Origin: Verrucomicrobiia bacterium
Lineage (GTDB): Bacteria; Verrucomicrobiota; Verrucomicrobiia; Verrucomicrobiales; DEV007
NCBI GenBank assembly: GCA_020439995.1
Contig: JAGROY010000042.1
Location: forward strand, 1-43,331
Length of the DNA: 43,331 nt
Direction of reading: 5' to 3'
Under the pieces are notes generated by a model. That model did not search any database. It was not told where the DNA came from and saw nothing but the letters and a program-made list of their open reading frames with translations. A program made the translations under genes and the position numbers. Shown here piece after piece: positions 17,501-25,059 of this stretch; positions within the stretch are counted from its first letter, which is position 1; the number at the start of each line of letters is the position of its first letter.

Positions 17501-17838
17501 CCGCCTTCAAGCGACCGCAGGAAATCGAGATAGGGCAGGTGAGCAAGCTCGCGCTCTACGTCATCACTGAGAACAGAAGCCGCAAGTTCAGGCGACCATT
17601 GATCCCACTCCAGCCGTCTGGCAAAGGCACGTTCATCTCCCTTCGCGGCTGCGGCCTTCCACGCGCTCAATCGGTTTTCGATCGCGGCACCGCCACTGCA
17701 CGCAGTGGATGGCGATTCAAGACGTTCTTCCAACGTGGAAGCACGGTTGGCGATGATTTGGAGGCTGTGTACGTCGATCAGTTTAGAAGGATCCATAGGG
17801 GAACTGTCAGGGGATTGGCGTGGGTTCTCGATAAGCAC
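14590..17838 (-). CDS. lanM: Class II lanthipeptide synthetase, CCG-type LanM
   Basis: The 1082-residue enzyme would dehydrate Ser/Thr in a precursor peptide and then cyclise with Cys to form lanthionine rings. The start is GTG 17838 with TAGGA upstream; ATG 17796 is possible. The N-terminal dehydratase (DUF4135, kinase-like) shows the conserved YKPK (K298), the NDCHMEN loop (D373, H375, N378) and IDVES (D390, E392). The C-terminal LanC-like cyclase has GFSHGTAG and GFFRGISGIG repeats and zinc ligands C945 (WCHGAPG) with C993 and C994 (HLCCGNLG). Most LanM/LanC proteins have Cys-His-Gly at the second site; Cys-Cys-Gly is the pattern known from ProcM, an enzyme tolerant of many substrates. I found no convincing precursor, transporter or protease gene nearby. 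It follows the pectin operon on the same strand after a 181-base spacer. Confidence 0.93.
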   Translation of the reverse strand: MLIENPRQSPDSSPMDPSKLIDVHSLQIIANRASTLEERLESPSTACSGGAAIENRLSAWKAAAAKGDERAFARRLEWDQWSPELAASVLSDDVERELAHLPYLDFLRSLEGGTWSEAEIAGAIADHQQLAGQRPFIPFYLPFLKAAQSALPATIEPAFNQALESTLLAELSQLATASLFETYEKFRRESEAAPVAGGSACYFAFLDHLLNRGGTAEFFTEYSTLARLMSYSATSMVTVVSEIAARLHDDRESIANELFAGDPLGQLTMLSKPLSDRHCGGRRVYRLEFSSGASVIYKPKDISHEDAFGAFVDKLRDAGLQHAPRTPAVLCRDGYGWVENIRQEELTVESELDGYYRSAGTLLALVYLLDGNDCHMENVIATRNSPVLIDVESLLQPRIAQKSSSGTFSIAAQRVRNSVLSTGLLPQWQTNQLGVYFDTSGYSGTGGYASAQTKRTWHNPNGDDLSFTDRNPIAAPESNLPIVDGIPRPANDHLDALVSGFTDACSFIIAQRDTVAAHLNGMFDSPTRLIFRASTHYGQLLHQSLSPAALRSGVDRGIELENVFRAATDSADRPAHWPILKQEKQMLEQLDVPYFAMSTSSRDLTLAGKVVCPDFLDCSGKDRIARRLAEFSEAHAAQQVELIRSAFVTPDHMASLADVGKGADAIIAQIKPVHHDSLLASAEWIANSLAANSIRGRDGFATWMAPAYLQPDAQNQRGVSYYLYSGCAGIVLFLAAAESVLRKGTYNELIDSAIKPIENILNSKDVATLLEKEGIGGSSGLSSLAYALTCVARYLNDDRYISLASALCDHITPERILGDRSLDIIGGSAGAILSLLALYHATGDGKVLDTAITCGRHLCDQAVKNADGSVAWRSDPDGLLLAGFSHGTAGMALALARLHAACGDPQFLDVAWKAIQYERTVYDAEQRNWPAFLPQGKKRYISTWCHGAPGVALGRLGCLDLFPEDRRQGMMQELQIALDTTIETGITQIDHLCCGNLGRIDILFTAGRQLQDQRLKEIAMAGATLVLQRARENRAFSLATDPQRNACFQPGFFRGISGIGYALLRLAEPEQVPSAMLWEVPG

Positions 17839-18019
17839 GAGATTATCCTACGCATTTCCTGGGCCAAATTGACAGAAGAAGTGGTAAGTCATTTGTCTTC
17901 AATTGCTGACAAGTGTCTGGCGATCCCGGTGATGCCGATCTGATCGGGGAGCGGCTCTACTGAGTGGAGGTAGAGTTCCAGTGTTCCTACATGCAGAACC
18001 GGTGCCGGCTGCGAAGTGG

Positions 18020-20248
18020 CTAAACGTTCCCCGTGTTCCCTGTGGCGAGCCAGTTGAGGTAATCCTCCAGATTGGTGAAGCCGTCTCCGTCAGGATCCTG
18101 GGCACCGTCAGCGGCGTCATTTGGGCTCAATCCTTTTTCGTTCTCCCATTTGTCTGGCATCCCATCGGCGTCCGTGTCCCAGTCTGCGGGGCGGTGGATT
18201 TCCGGGTAGTCTTCCCAGCCGCCGACATCGTCCTGCGAATCAGGTAGTCCGGGAATGCCTGACTTGCTGCCTTTGTATTTCGCGGTTCCGGTTCGTGTCT
18301 CATGGATCACGCGCTTGTCGTGGTCGTCGAGCATGGGGACATTGCAGCCGACGTCTGCAAGCACGTTTTCGTATGCCTCTCTGGCAGTGTGAGTCCTGAC
18401 ATAGTGCTCAAAGAAGGGTTTTGGAACGGTCGCTGGGGCGGATTGCTTACCTTTGATTTTCATTCCCTTGAATGGTCCCGTCGGTCCTTCAGGTTCGGTC
18501 ACTCCTTCCATGATGTTCCCTTTCACGTAATACTGCTGCGGGCCGAAGGAGGGGTTCTCGTATTGCGGATTGAGGTAAGTCAACAACTGCGTGGCCGGGC
18601 CTGGTTTGTAGTAGTTGTTCACGAAGTTCACCTCCCGGGCCCCGCCGTCGGTGGTGCGATCTTTCCAATTGTAGACGACCATGTTGCGAATATCGAGTCG
18701 TCCAGCGTGGCGGTTTGCTTGATCGATGGCGCCCGCGAGCGACCAGTTGCGCCCGGCATTGTGCGCCAGCAGGCTGTGGTGAAAGCTGCCGATATTGCCG
18801 CTGATGGATCCGGCGAATCCGTGAGCCGATCCCTCGCTGTATTTCTTGTGATCGGCGATGTTGAGTGCTTCGGAAATCAGGTTGCGCTGGAAGGTGATGT
18901 TCTTTCCTCCTCGCGAACTGAACGCCTCATCGATCGTCCAGGAAATGGAACAGTGATCCACAATGCAATGGTCGCTGCCCGCTAGTCCCATGCCGTCCAT
19001 GGTAATCCCTGACAGGTTCCCCAACCGCAGTCTGACAAAACGGATGATCGTATCCTGCGCGCCCATTCCGCCAAAGGTGTAGTTACGAAGGCAAATGCCC
19101 TTTCCCGGTGCCGTCTGCCCGGCGATGGTGAGGAATTCGTTGTCGCCGCCGAAGACGAGCTTGGACTCAAGGCTGATGAGTCCAGACACATCAAAGACGA
19201 CCGTGCGGGGCCCGATGGCTTCAACTGCTTCGCGCAGAGAACCGGGGCCCGAGTCATTGAGGGTGGTGACGTGCATGACGCGTCCGCCGCGACCGCCGAT
19301 GGCAAAGCGCCCGTATCCCTCGGCTGTGGGGAAGGCGAGATGCCGCACACGAAAGTGCCACGCATCCCCGCGTGTGACATTGCCCTTTGCATCGATTGAA
19401 TCCACCCGCCACGCGTAGTGAAGCAGCGAGTTGTTGGCCACGACAGGGGCAGTGAAAGAGTTTGCCGCTACGGTAGTGACATATCCTTCAGAGTCTTTCG
19501 ACGCATGGGCGAGTTTCCGATCGGCGTCGTCGAAGTTGGTGTCAGAGACGATATAGAGGTCATGGCAGACCGCAGTGTCAGATGATTTCCAGGTCAGCTT
19601 TACTTTGCCATCTTCGGCTGCGGTGTGGCGATCCAGATCTGCCGGCGCGGGCTGAAGCGCTTTCTTAGCAGGGTCAGAGACATCGAGAGCGAAGCCGTTC
19701 AACACGATGCTGCCACTGCGGTCGGTTGAAAGCCGGATCACTGAAGGTTCGCCGGATGTTGCCTCAAATTTGATGAACGATGTCGCCAGTTCATCGTTGT
19801 GGTGGGCATCCATTGAGGGCTTGATTCCCTCAAATTTGTGGCCACCTGCCGAAATCGTGTAGGTGCTGAGAGTACCGCCAGCGGTGTGGTGATACCCAAC
19901 GAAAGTATGCGTGCCGACGGGAAGTCCACTGATTGCGACTTCCAATGGGCCGGTTGCAACTGCTCCGTCAGCACCGACGGTGAGGCCATCCACGAGGAGG
20001 GCTTTGTTCCCAAAGAGCTTGATGAAGTCGCCAACATCTCCAGCTCGTAACGTGACGGTAGTGTCGCCGAACGTCTGGCTCATTGCGTCTTCCGAGGGAA
20101 CCCAATTCTCCCAACCGATGGTGCGCATGTCAGAGCGTGCTCCAGAGTTGATGTCTACCCGCAGGGGAGCGGCGCCCAAAGCTGCTGAATACAGCATTGC
20201 GACCATCGTTAGTGTCAGTGATAGGAGATAGGTTCGGGAAAAGATCAT
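18020..20248 (-). CDS. Modular secreted pectate lyase, polysaccharide lyase family 1
   Basis: This 742-residue protein has a signal peptide (1-26, ending SAALGA). An N-terminal beta-sandwich, probably carbohydrate-binding, spans ~27-195. A fibronectin-III-like segment follows (~200-310, ending in YAWRVDSIDAKGN), then a PL1-type parallel beta-helix (~313-600) and a C-terminal D-x-D-x-DG calcium-type tail (DWDTDADGMPDKWENEKGL and DPDGDGFTNLEDY). The lyase part opens with AFPTAEGYGRFAIGGRGG and contains LREAVEAIGPRTVVFDVSG, the Ca-site region VDHCSISWTIDEAFS and the HNAGRNWS segment, where relatives carry the catalytic Arg. It would cleave polygalacturonate by beta-elimination outside the cytoplasm. 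It is the last gene of a six-gene minus-strand cluster, 26 bases after the DUF3826 gene. Confidence 0.88.
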   Translation of the reverse strand: MIFSRTYLLSLTLTMVAMLYSAALGAAPLRVDINSGARSDMRTIGWENWVPSEDAMSQTFGDTTVTLRAGDVGDFIKLFGNKALLVDGLTVGADGAVATGPLEVAISGLPVGTHTFVGYHHTAGGTLSTYTISAGGHKFEGIKPSMDAHHNDELATSFIKFEATSGEPSVIRLSTDRSGSIVLNGFALDVSDPAKKALQPAPADLDRHTAAEDGKVKLTWKSSDTAVCHDLYIVSDTNFDDADRKLAHASKDSEGYVTTVAANSFTAPVVANNSLLHYAWRVDSIDAKGNVTRGDAWHFRVRHLAFPTAEGYGRFAIGGRGGRVMHVTTLNDSGPGSLREAVEAIGPRTVVFDVSGLISLESKLVFGGDNEFLTIAGQTAPGKGICLRNYTFGGMGAQDTIIRFVRLRLGNLSGITMDGMGLAGSDHCIVDHCSISWTIDEAFSSRGGKNITFQRNLISEALNIADHKKYSEGSAHGFAGSISGNIGSFHHSLLAHNAGRNWSLAGAIDQANRHAGRLDIRNMVVYNWKDRTTDGGAREVNFVNNYYKPGPATQLLTYLNPQYENPSFGPQQYYVKGNIMEGVTEPEGPTGPFKGMKIKGKQSAPATVPKPFFEHYVRTHTAREAYENVLADVGCNVPMLDDHDKRVIHETRTGTAKYKGSKSGIPGLPDSQDDVGGWEDYPEIHRPADWDTDADGMPDKWENEKGLSPNDAADGAQDPDGDGFTNLEDYLNWLATGNTGNV

Positions 20249-20274
20249 CGGGAGGGGGAATTATTACGTGCCAG

Positions 20275-21042
20275 TTAGCGTTGTCCCTTGGCCCAGGCTT
20301 CGTAACGTTTCCGGTATCCGTATCCGAAATAGTCGATCGAAAACTCATTGCGCACTTTGTGCTTCTTGAAGATTTTAATGATCCGCTTGTCAGTCCACGC
20401 GGCCAGTGATTCTTCGCGAGCTTGCGCCATGCGTTCCCAGAGGATGGCTTTTTCTTCATCCTTCATCTCTGGCACCATGCCCAGATAGGCATTGTAGGTG
20501 CGTTCGGCTCCCGGTGATCGGGTGATGCGATCAAGCAGTTCGGTGGTCTTTTCCTCTCCGATCTCTCTGTGCAACGCCGCTAGCAGTCCCTGGATCTGAG
20601 GTGTGAACTCCGCGTAGATCGGATCGATCCGCTCGGTCATGATTGCCAGTGCCTTCAGTTCGTCTTTCTCCTTGCCATCGTCACCTGGGCTGCGTGCCGC
20701 ATCCCAGTCGGCCCAGGCCGTGTCGAGTCTTTCGTCCACCAGTTGATGCCACTCCCATACTCTGGCGAAGTGTTGGGAGATCAACGCAGCGGCTTTGTCC
20801 GTCTTTGCTTCATCGCCCAGTTCCAATTGGCCAGCGAGTCGCCTGCCCTTACTCTCCACGTCACGCTGGACCTCCGCAGGCAGATTTGGCGTCCACCACT
20901 TCGGCGTGTTGCCGTTGTCGATCGCTGCCTGCGTTCGCACGGCGACCTCTGCGGCAGAATCCGCATACACAGCGTGGGAGATAGCGACTGTTGCAAGCGT
21001 GGGAATGCTGAGATGAAGGAGTTTGGAAATGCGGTAATTCAT
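20275..21042 (-). CDS. Secreted DUF3826-like protein of the pectin cluster
   Basis: This 255-residue protein has a signal peptide (1 to about 27, ending AVYADS). The rest is predominantly helical and highly charged. It ends with a conserved-looking segment, AWTDKRIIKIFKKHKVRN, followed by an aromatic, Gly-rich patch, FSIDYFGYGYRKRYEAWAK. The size, helical composition and position among pectate lyases fit the DUF3826 family, which I know from polysaccharide-utilisation loci of Bacteroidota and Verrucomicrobiota; the family has no established enzymatic activity that I can cite. It lies 6 bases after the DUF1593 gene and 26 bases before the large PL1 gene, so co-transcription is very likely. Family assignment is from memory and should be treated as probable. 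Confidence 0.7.
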   Translation of the reverse strand: MNYRISKLLHLSIPTLATVAISHAVYADSAAEVAVRTQAAIDNGNTPKWWTPNLPAEVQRDVESKGRRLAGQLELGDEAKTDKAAALISQHFARVWEWHQLVDERLDTAWADWDAARSPGDDGKEKDELKALAIMTERIDPIYAEFTPQIQGLLAALHREIGEEKTTELLDRITRSPGAERTYNAYLGMVPEMKDEEKAILWERMAQAREESLAAWTDKRIIKIFKKHKVRNEFSIDYFGYGYRKRYEAWAKGQR

Positions 21043-21048
21043 AGTTGG

Positions 21049-22485
21049 TTACTTTGGCTCAAAGATGATCCTGCGATATGCAGAAAGGTTGTGAACACCG
21101 TCATCTGTCACTTCGCAAATCACATGGAAACTTTTGCCTGCTGAATCTGAAGGGATCGCAACAGTGGCACGACTTGAATTACTGTCTGTGATCTCCACGT
21201 TCCCAGTATAGGTGCCTGCTTCAGATAGAATCCACCACTTAAATGTCATTTTGTCGCCATCTGGATCGAGCGAATGGGTGGCGTCGAGGGTTACGGTGGT
21301 CCCCTGGGATGGAGTCTTTTTCAAGATCCCGATTCCCTCACTGTCGTCGATGGCGACAGTTGGATTACGGTTTCCTATGCCGTCTTTAGCCCAATCCATC
21401 CGAGCTGCGAAGTTGTTGAAGGTGGCCGCGTAGAAATAATTCTGATATTTTGAGGAAACAGAGTTTGTCGCTCCTTCATGGTTGGCAAAACAGAGAGTTT
21501 CGTTGTCAGGGCCTTTGCCTCTTTGGAAATAGCCACCCCAGCTGACGTGGTTGGGAACATTCGGATCGTTTAGTCCATTGGGCATAACATGAAGAAACGC
21601 AGGCGTATCTCCTTCAACACCGTATTTGTATTTGGGATACCTGCCGCCCAGATTGCCGTGCCCCTGAACGTGCGTTGCATACTCACTCCAATTCCTCCTG
21701 CCAGTGCCATTCTGGTACTTCCAGGCGCATTCATCCCAGATGAACAGTAAATCTTTTTCAAATTCACGCCGCATCCATTGGTGAGAGCTTTCACTCCATT
21801 CGATGACATTGCCGGGTTTCTGAGCACCGTCCTGGTCGGTGATGGTGTAGACGCGGAGTTTGTGAAGAAATGCCTGCAGCTCCTCTTCACTGCGAGTCTT
21901 TTGCACCTGCCAGATAGCCTGTGCGAGTGTGTTGCCACCGCCCCAAACGGTTATCCATAGGGGGCGGTCGTCATCTTCATCGGCCAGCTTAATGATCAGA
22001 TCGCTGCCAGGGGAAGTGTTGGTTTCGCCGATGAACCGGCGTCCCCGGTTTTTGCTGCCAAACATCGTCCGGTCTCTCAAATACTCTGGACTGGGCCAGT
22101 AACCGATTTCCTGGGCGTCGTCGTCGTGTGCATGTCCAGTCTGATTGGAGCGCTTAAGCAAGTTCGACAGGTCCTTTTCATACAAATCGATCGCTTCATG
22201 AATCAATTGCAGATAGTCTTCCTGGGCAGTACTGGCGCTCCACCCGGTTGAATGGATCAGTCCTTCAATCTCGAACATATCCGCGTGGACAAAGAGGCGA
22301 ATGATGGACTCCATATCGTCAGGTTCCACGTTGTTGGGAGCGATGTCCGTAAGTATCACCAGCCGGGGTTTCTCCTGCGTAAGCTCCGAACCCGCGAGAG
22401 CAGGAATCATAGCGAAGATCGAGACGGCTCCTAGAAGGATGCAAAGGGAACGACGAAATGATATTGATAAATTAGGGCTGCTCAT
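21049..22485 (-). CDS. Secreted DUF1593 protein (nucleoside-hydrolase-like fold)
   Basis: This 478-residue protein has a signal peptide (~1-32, ending IPALAGS). It then has a DUF1593 domain (~38-370), related in fold to inosine-uridine nucleoside hydrolases. The N-terminal acidic cluster TDIAPNNVEPDDMESIIR matches the position of the calcium-binding Asp cluster of those hydrolases. Other family landmarks are EGLIHSTGWS, PLWITVWGGGNTLAQA and GDTPAFLHVMPNGLNDP. Residues ~385-478 form a beta-sandwich domain (DATHSLDPDGDKMTFKWW...HVICEVTDDG) that also occurs in the tandem gene upstream. It is exported and encoded among pectate lyases, so a glycoside-processing role in pectin breakdown is plausible but unproven. 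It lies 6 bases before the DUF3826 gene. Confidence 0.83.
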   Translation of the reverse strand: MSSPNLSISFRRSLCILLGAVSIFAMIPALAGSELTQEKPRLVILTDIAPNNVEPDDMESIIRLFVHADMFEIEGLIHSTGWSASTAQEDYLQLIHEAIDLYEKDLSNLLKRSNQTGHAHDDDAQEIGYWPSPEYLRDRTMFGSKNRGRRFIGETNTSPGSDLIIKLADEDDDRPLWITVWGGGNTLAQAIWQVQKTRSEEELQAFLHKLRVYTITDQDGAQKPGNVIEWSESSHQWMRREFEKDLLFIWDECAWKYQNGTGRRNWSEYATHVQGHGNLGGRYPKYKYGVEGDTPAFLHVMPNGLNDPNVPNHVSWGGYFQRGKGPDNETLCFANHEGATNSVSSKYQNYFYAATFNNFAARMDWAKDGIGNRNPTVAIDDSEGIGILKKTPSQGTTVTLDATHSLDPDGDKMTFKWWILSEAGTYTGNVEITDSNSSRATVAIPSDSAGKSFHVICEVTDDGVHNLSAYRRIIFEPK

Positions 22486-22503
22486 CCGGTGTCTGGGAAA
22501 AGT

Positions 22504-23237
22504 TCATAGTCTTTCAAGGGTTGCCTTTAAGCTGGGGTTAGTGCTCCACAAATCCTGGTAAGTGCGAGGCGCGGGCCATTGGTGTTTGGGAGCGGAGGGT
22601 TCATGATATTGCCGACCGGGTTGCCTCCTCTGGAATCATTGCGATTGCCAACCCAGGTAGCACCTCGTCTGAAGCGCATATGGCGAATGATGCCATCGTG
22701 AGTGTCGATCTCGACAGTATCTCCCGCGATGCAGACTCCATCGCCGGGAGCAGTGCTGCCCGCGATGGTGATGTAGGGTGCCCGAATTCGAATGCGCTCG
22801 TTGAGCCGGATGATGCCAGCGACATTGAAAACTACGATACGTGGCCCGCCAGCTTCAAGTGCTTCACGGAAACTGCCTGGACCCCGGTCGTTGAGATTGC
22901 TCACGACGTAAACTTTTCCGCCCCTGCCGCCAAAGCTATACATGCCGCCGCCCTGAGCGCCGGGAAATGCGGGGACGTCAGCTTCAGGCAGGTCAGTGGG
23001 CTTGCTGGCCCAGGGAATGAATGGCTTTCCCTTTGCTTCTGAATTCTTGATTGCGGGCAATGCCAATTCCCATGCCTCGTCGGAATTCTGCTGCATTTGC
23101 TCTTCGTGACGAGCAGATTCGGCAGCGACTTCGGGCGAGATTTTGGGATACTGGGCGTGGCCTGGGTCGGTGGATACGACGATTCCTACTGCAAGAATTG
23201 CCGTTAAAAGTGGGCGGTATTTTGAATTGGTGTTCAT
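22504..23237 (-). pseudogene. Pectate lyase (PL1) remnant with internal deletion and frameshift
   Basis: From ATG 23237 the frame encodes a signal peptide (ending DPGHAQ), a helical spacer and the first part of a PL1 lyase (PAFPGAQGGGMYSFGGRGG, LREALEAGGPRIVVFNVAG-like, ITIAGSTAPGDGVCI). At GGNPVGNIM, where relatives continue with the DHVSASW calcium-site region, the frame passes into unrelated residues and stops at 22527. In the next frame the same DNA reads EPSAPKHQWPAPRTYQDLW and ends at a TGA at 22504, 18 bases before the DUF1593 gene, which looks like the native C-terminus. So the middle of the gene, with the catalytic Arg, is missing. The expressed 237-residue product would be an inactive fragment. 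A start at 23348 is possible but adds a non-signal leader. Confidence 0.75.
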
Positions 23238-23331
23238 GTCAGCGCGATGAGTTTCAAGCGGGAGAGGGTAGAGCACCTGTTGCGAAGCTTCGAAACCAAC
23301 CCTGTCTGGTGCGAACAAAGACGTACATTCC

Positions 23332-24738
23332 TTACCGGATGGCACCATTGATGTAAAGTTCTAGCATCGTGTAACCATCATCCCCAATCTTGTTCCCATC
23401 ACTGGCATCATTCGGGTTGAGTCCCTTCTCCGTTTCCCAATCGTCTGGCATGCCATCTTGATCTGTATCTGCAGGTGCCGGGATACTTTTCAGTTCCGGC
23501 CAGCCACCGACTTCGCTCTGCGAATCGATGATGCCAGTGATGACGGACATATCGGTAACCTTCTTCTTCTCCTTGTAAGCCGCACCTTCATAGGTCGCGA
23601 CGCCATCTCTTACCTCCTGAATAATGCGCGCATCCACGGAATCGCGTTTCGGTAAGGTCGCTCCGACATTCTTCAGAACTGCTTCATAGGCTTCCTCGGC
23701 GGTTTGCTGATTGATCGCCATGGCAGGCCACGGCTCGTCGAGTTTCAGCGCTGCGATGGCTTCGCTTCCTCCCCTGGCACTTACACCACCATCCCAATTG
23801 TCGGCAGTTACCTGATCATTGCCTTCGACGACATTATTGGTAATGAACCATTTTCCAAGATCAGCGAGTCCGTCGCGCGCGGAGGGACTGGCAATGGTGT
23901 GCCTCAAGTTTCCGGGCGTGGTCGCGGGGCCTGGTTTGTAATAGTTCGCGACCATGTTGATATTGGTGAAATTGAACTGGTCGTTTCCTTTCTGCTGCTT
24001 CTCGCCACCATAACAGCCCGAGTATCCCCAGTTGTAAATCACGTTATTGCGGTAGTCCGTATTTCCGCAACCGGAAGCAAAGCGCGGATTGCGACCCGAG
24101 TGATGCGCCAGCAAATTGTGATGGTAAGAGCTGTTATTCGATCCCCAGATACCACCGAACCCGTGGTTGCCTCCATGGTGAGACTCGAAAAGACTTTCCG
24201 ATACCAGGCACCATTGGACAGTGATATTCTCGCAATGGTAGATCGACATCGTTTCGTCGACGCTCCAGCTTGCCGAGACATGGTCGAGAATGATGTTCTT
24301 CGTATATCGGCTTGAGACGGCGTCGGCTTCTTGACCCGATTCATCGCCTAATCGAACCCTGATATAGCGGATGATCACTTCATCGGCGCCAATCGTGAGC
24401 GGGTATCGCTTGATACAGATACCATCGCCAGGTGCGGTCTGTCCAGCAATGGTGATATTGGGATTCTTAATTCCCAATCGGCTCTTCAAATCGATCGTGC
24501 CGGAAACCCGGAACACCACTGTTCTAGGCCCCTTGGCCTCAACCGCCTCACGCAGGCTTCCCTCGCCAGAATCATTGAGATTGGCGACTGCGTAAACTTT
24601 GCCGCCGCGTCCACCAACCGTGTGCTTGCCGTAGCCTTCCGCAGTTGGGAAGGCGAGTTGATTCTGATTCTCTGCGCTACTCGAGGCGGCACCGAACAAT
24701 GATAGAATTGCCAGCAATCGGCCAATGGTGTTTTTCAT
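23332..24738 (-). CDS. Secreted pectate lyase, polysaccharide lyase family 1
   Basis: This 468-residue protein has a signal peptide (1-22, ending ASSSA) and a PL1 beta-helix from ~28 to ~340. It opens with AFPTAEGYGKHTVGGRGG and includes VRLGDESGQEADAVSSR, the calcium-site region DHVSASWSVDETMS, and HHSGRNPRF, where the Arg of RNPR is the expected catalytic base. The C-terminal part holds EEAYEAVLKNVGATLPKRD, typical of this PL1 subgroup, and a calcium-type tail DTDQDGMPDDWETEKGLNP. It should cleave polygalacturonate extracellularly or in the periplasm. All key regions are present, so unlike its downstream neighbour this copy appears intact. It lies 24 bases after the end of the DUF1593 tandem gene. 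Confidence 0.9.
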   Translation of the reverse strand: MKNTIGRLLAILSLFGAASSSAENQNQLAFPTAEGYGKHTVGGRGGKVYAVANLNDSGEGSLREAVEAKGPRTVVFRVSGTIDLKSRLGIKNPNITIAGQTAPGDGICIKRYPLTIGADEVIIRYIRVRLGDESGQEADAVSSRYTKNIILDHVSASWSVDETMSIYHCENITVQWCLVSESLFESHHGGNHGFGGIWGSNNSSYHHNLLAHHSGRNPRFASGCGNTDYRNNVIYNWGYSGCYGGEKQQKGNDQFNFTNINMVANYYKPGPATTPGNLRHTIASPSARDGLADLGKWFITNNVVEGNDQVTADNWDGGVSARGGSEAIAALKLDEPWPAMAINQQTAEEAYEAVLKNVGATLPKRDSVDARIIQEVRDGVATYEGAAYKEKKKVTDMSVITGIIDSQSEVGGWPELKSIPAPADTDQDGMPDDWETEKGLNPNDASDGNKIGDDGYTMLELYINGAIR

Positions 24739-24762
24739 AAAATGGTCATCTTTAAGGATGTG

Positions 24763-25059
24763 TTATTGGATCGTAGTCACCACGCGTTGGTACCTGGTGA
24801 GCGAGGGGGAGCCGTCATCGGTGACTTCGCAGATGACATGAATGGTTTGGCCTTTACTAGCATCCTCAGGCACAGTGAATGAGGCTTTTTGTTGATCGCT
24901 AGCCTGGATCTCTACTTTCCCATCGTAGGAATCGGCCTCTTCGTATTGCCACCAGTGATAGGTCAGCTCGTCTCCATCTGGATCAGTCGTTCCCTGTGCG
25001 CTGAGTTTCACCATTTCTCCTGCCGTGATTTCCAGGTCGGCCGCATGCGCTAAGCGCAC
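24763..25059 (-). pseudogene. Displaced C-terminal domain of the DUF1593 tandem protein (frameshift fragment)
   Basis: This 98-residue frame encodes a beta-sandwich (LSAQGTTDPDGDELTYHWWQ...HVICEVTDDGSPSLTRYQRV) nearly the same as the domain that follows the first DUF1593 copy in the upstream gene. It begins exactly where the upstream frame stops, just after a run of six C on the coding strand (25063-25068). Adding one base to that run joins NHPPK to VRLAHAADLEI, in parallel with NHPPIVKLGHELDL of the first copy. It is therefore the 3' end of the upstream gene separated by a one-base frameshift, not an independent gene. No signal peptide or ribosome-binding site is seen at its nominal GTG start. 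Confidence 0.8.

Noticed and set aside
17899..18120. 73-residue minus-strand frame just upstream of lanM, considered as a lanthipeptide precursor
   Set aside because: It overlaps the last 100 bases of the PL1 gene out of frame, has a single Cys, no leader-like helix and no glycine pair before a core. The PL1 C-terminus it overlaps is well supported by its calcium-type tail.
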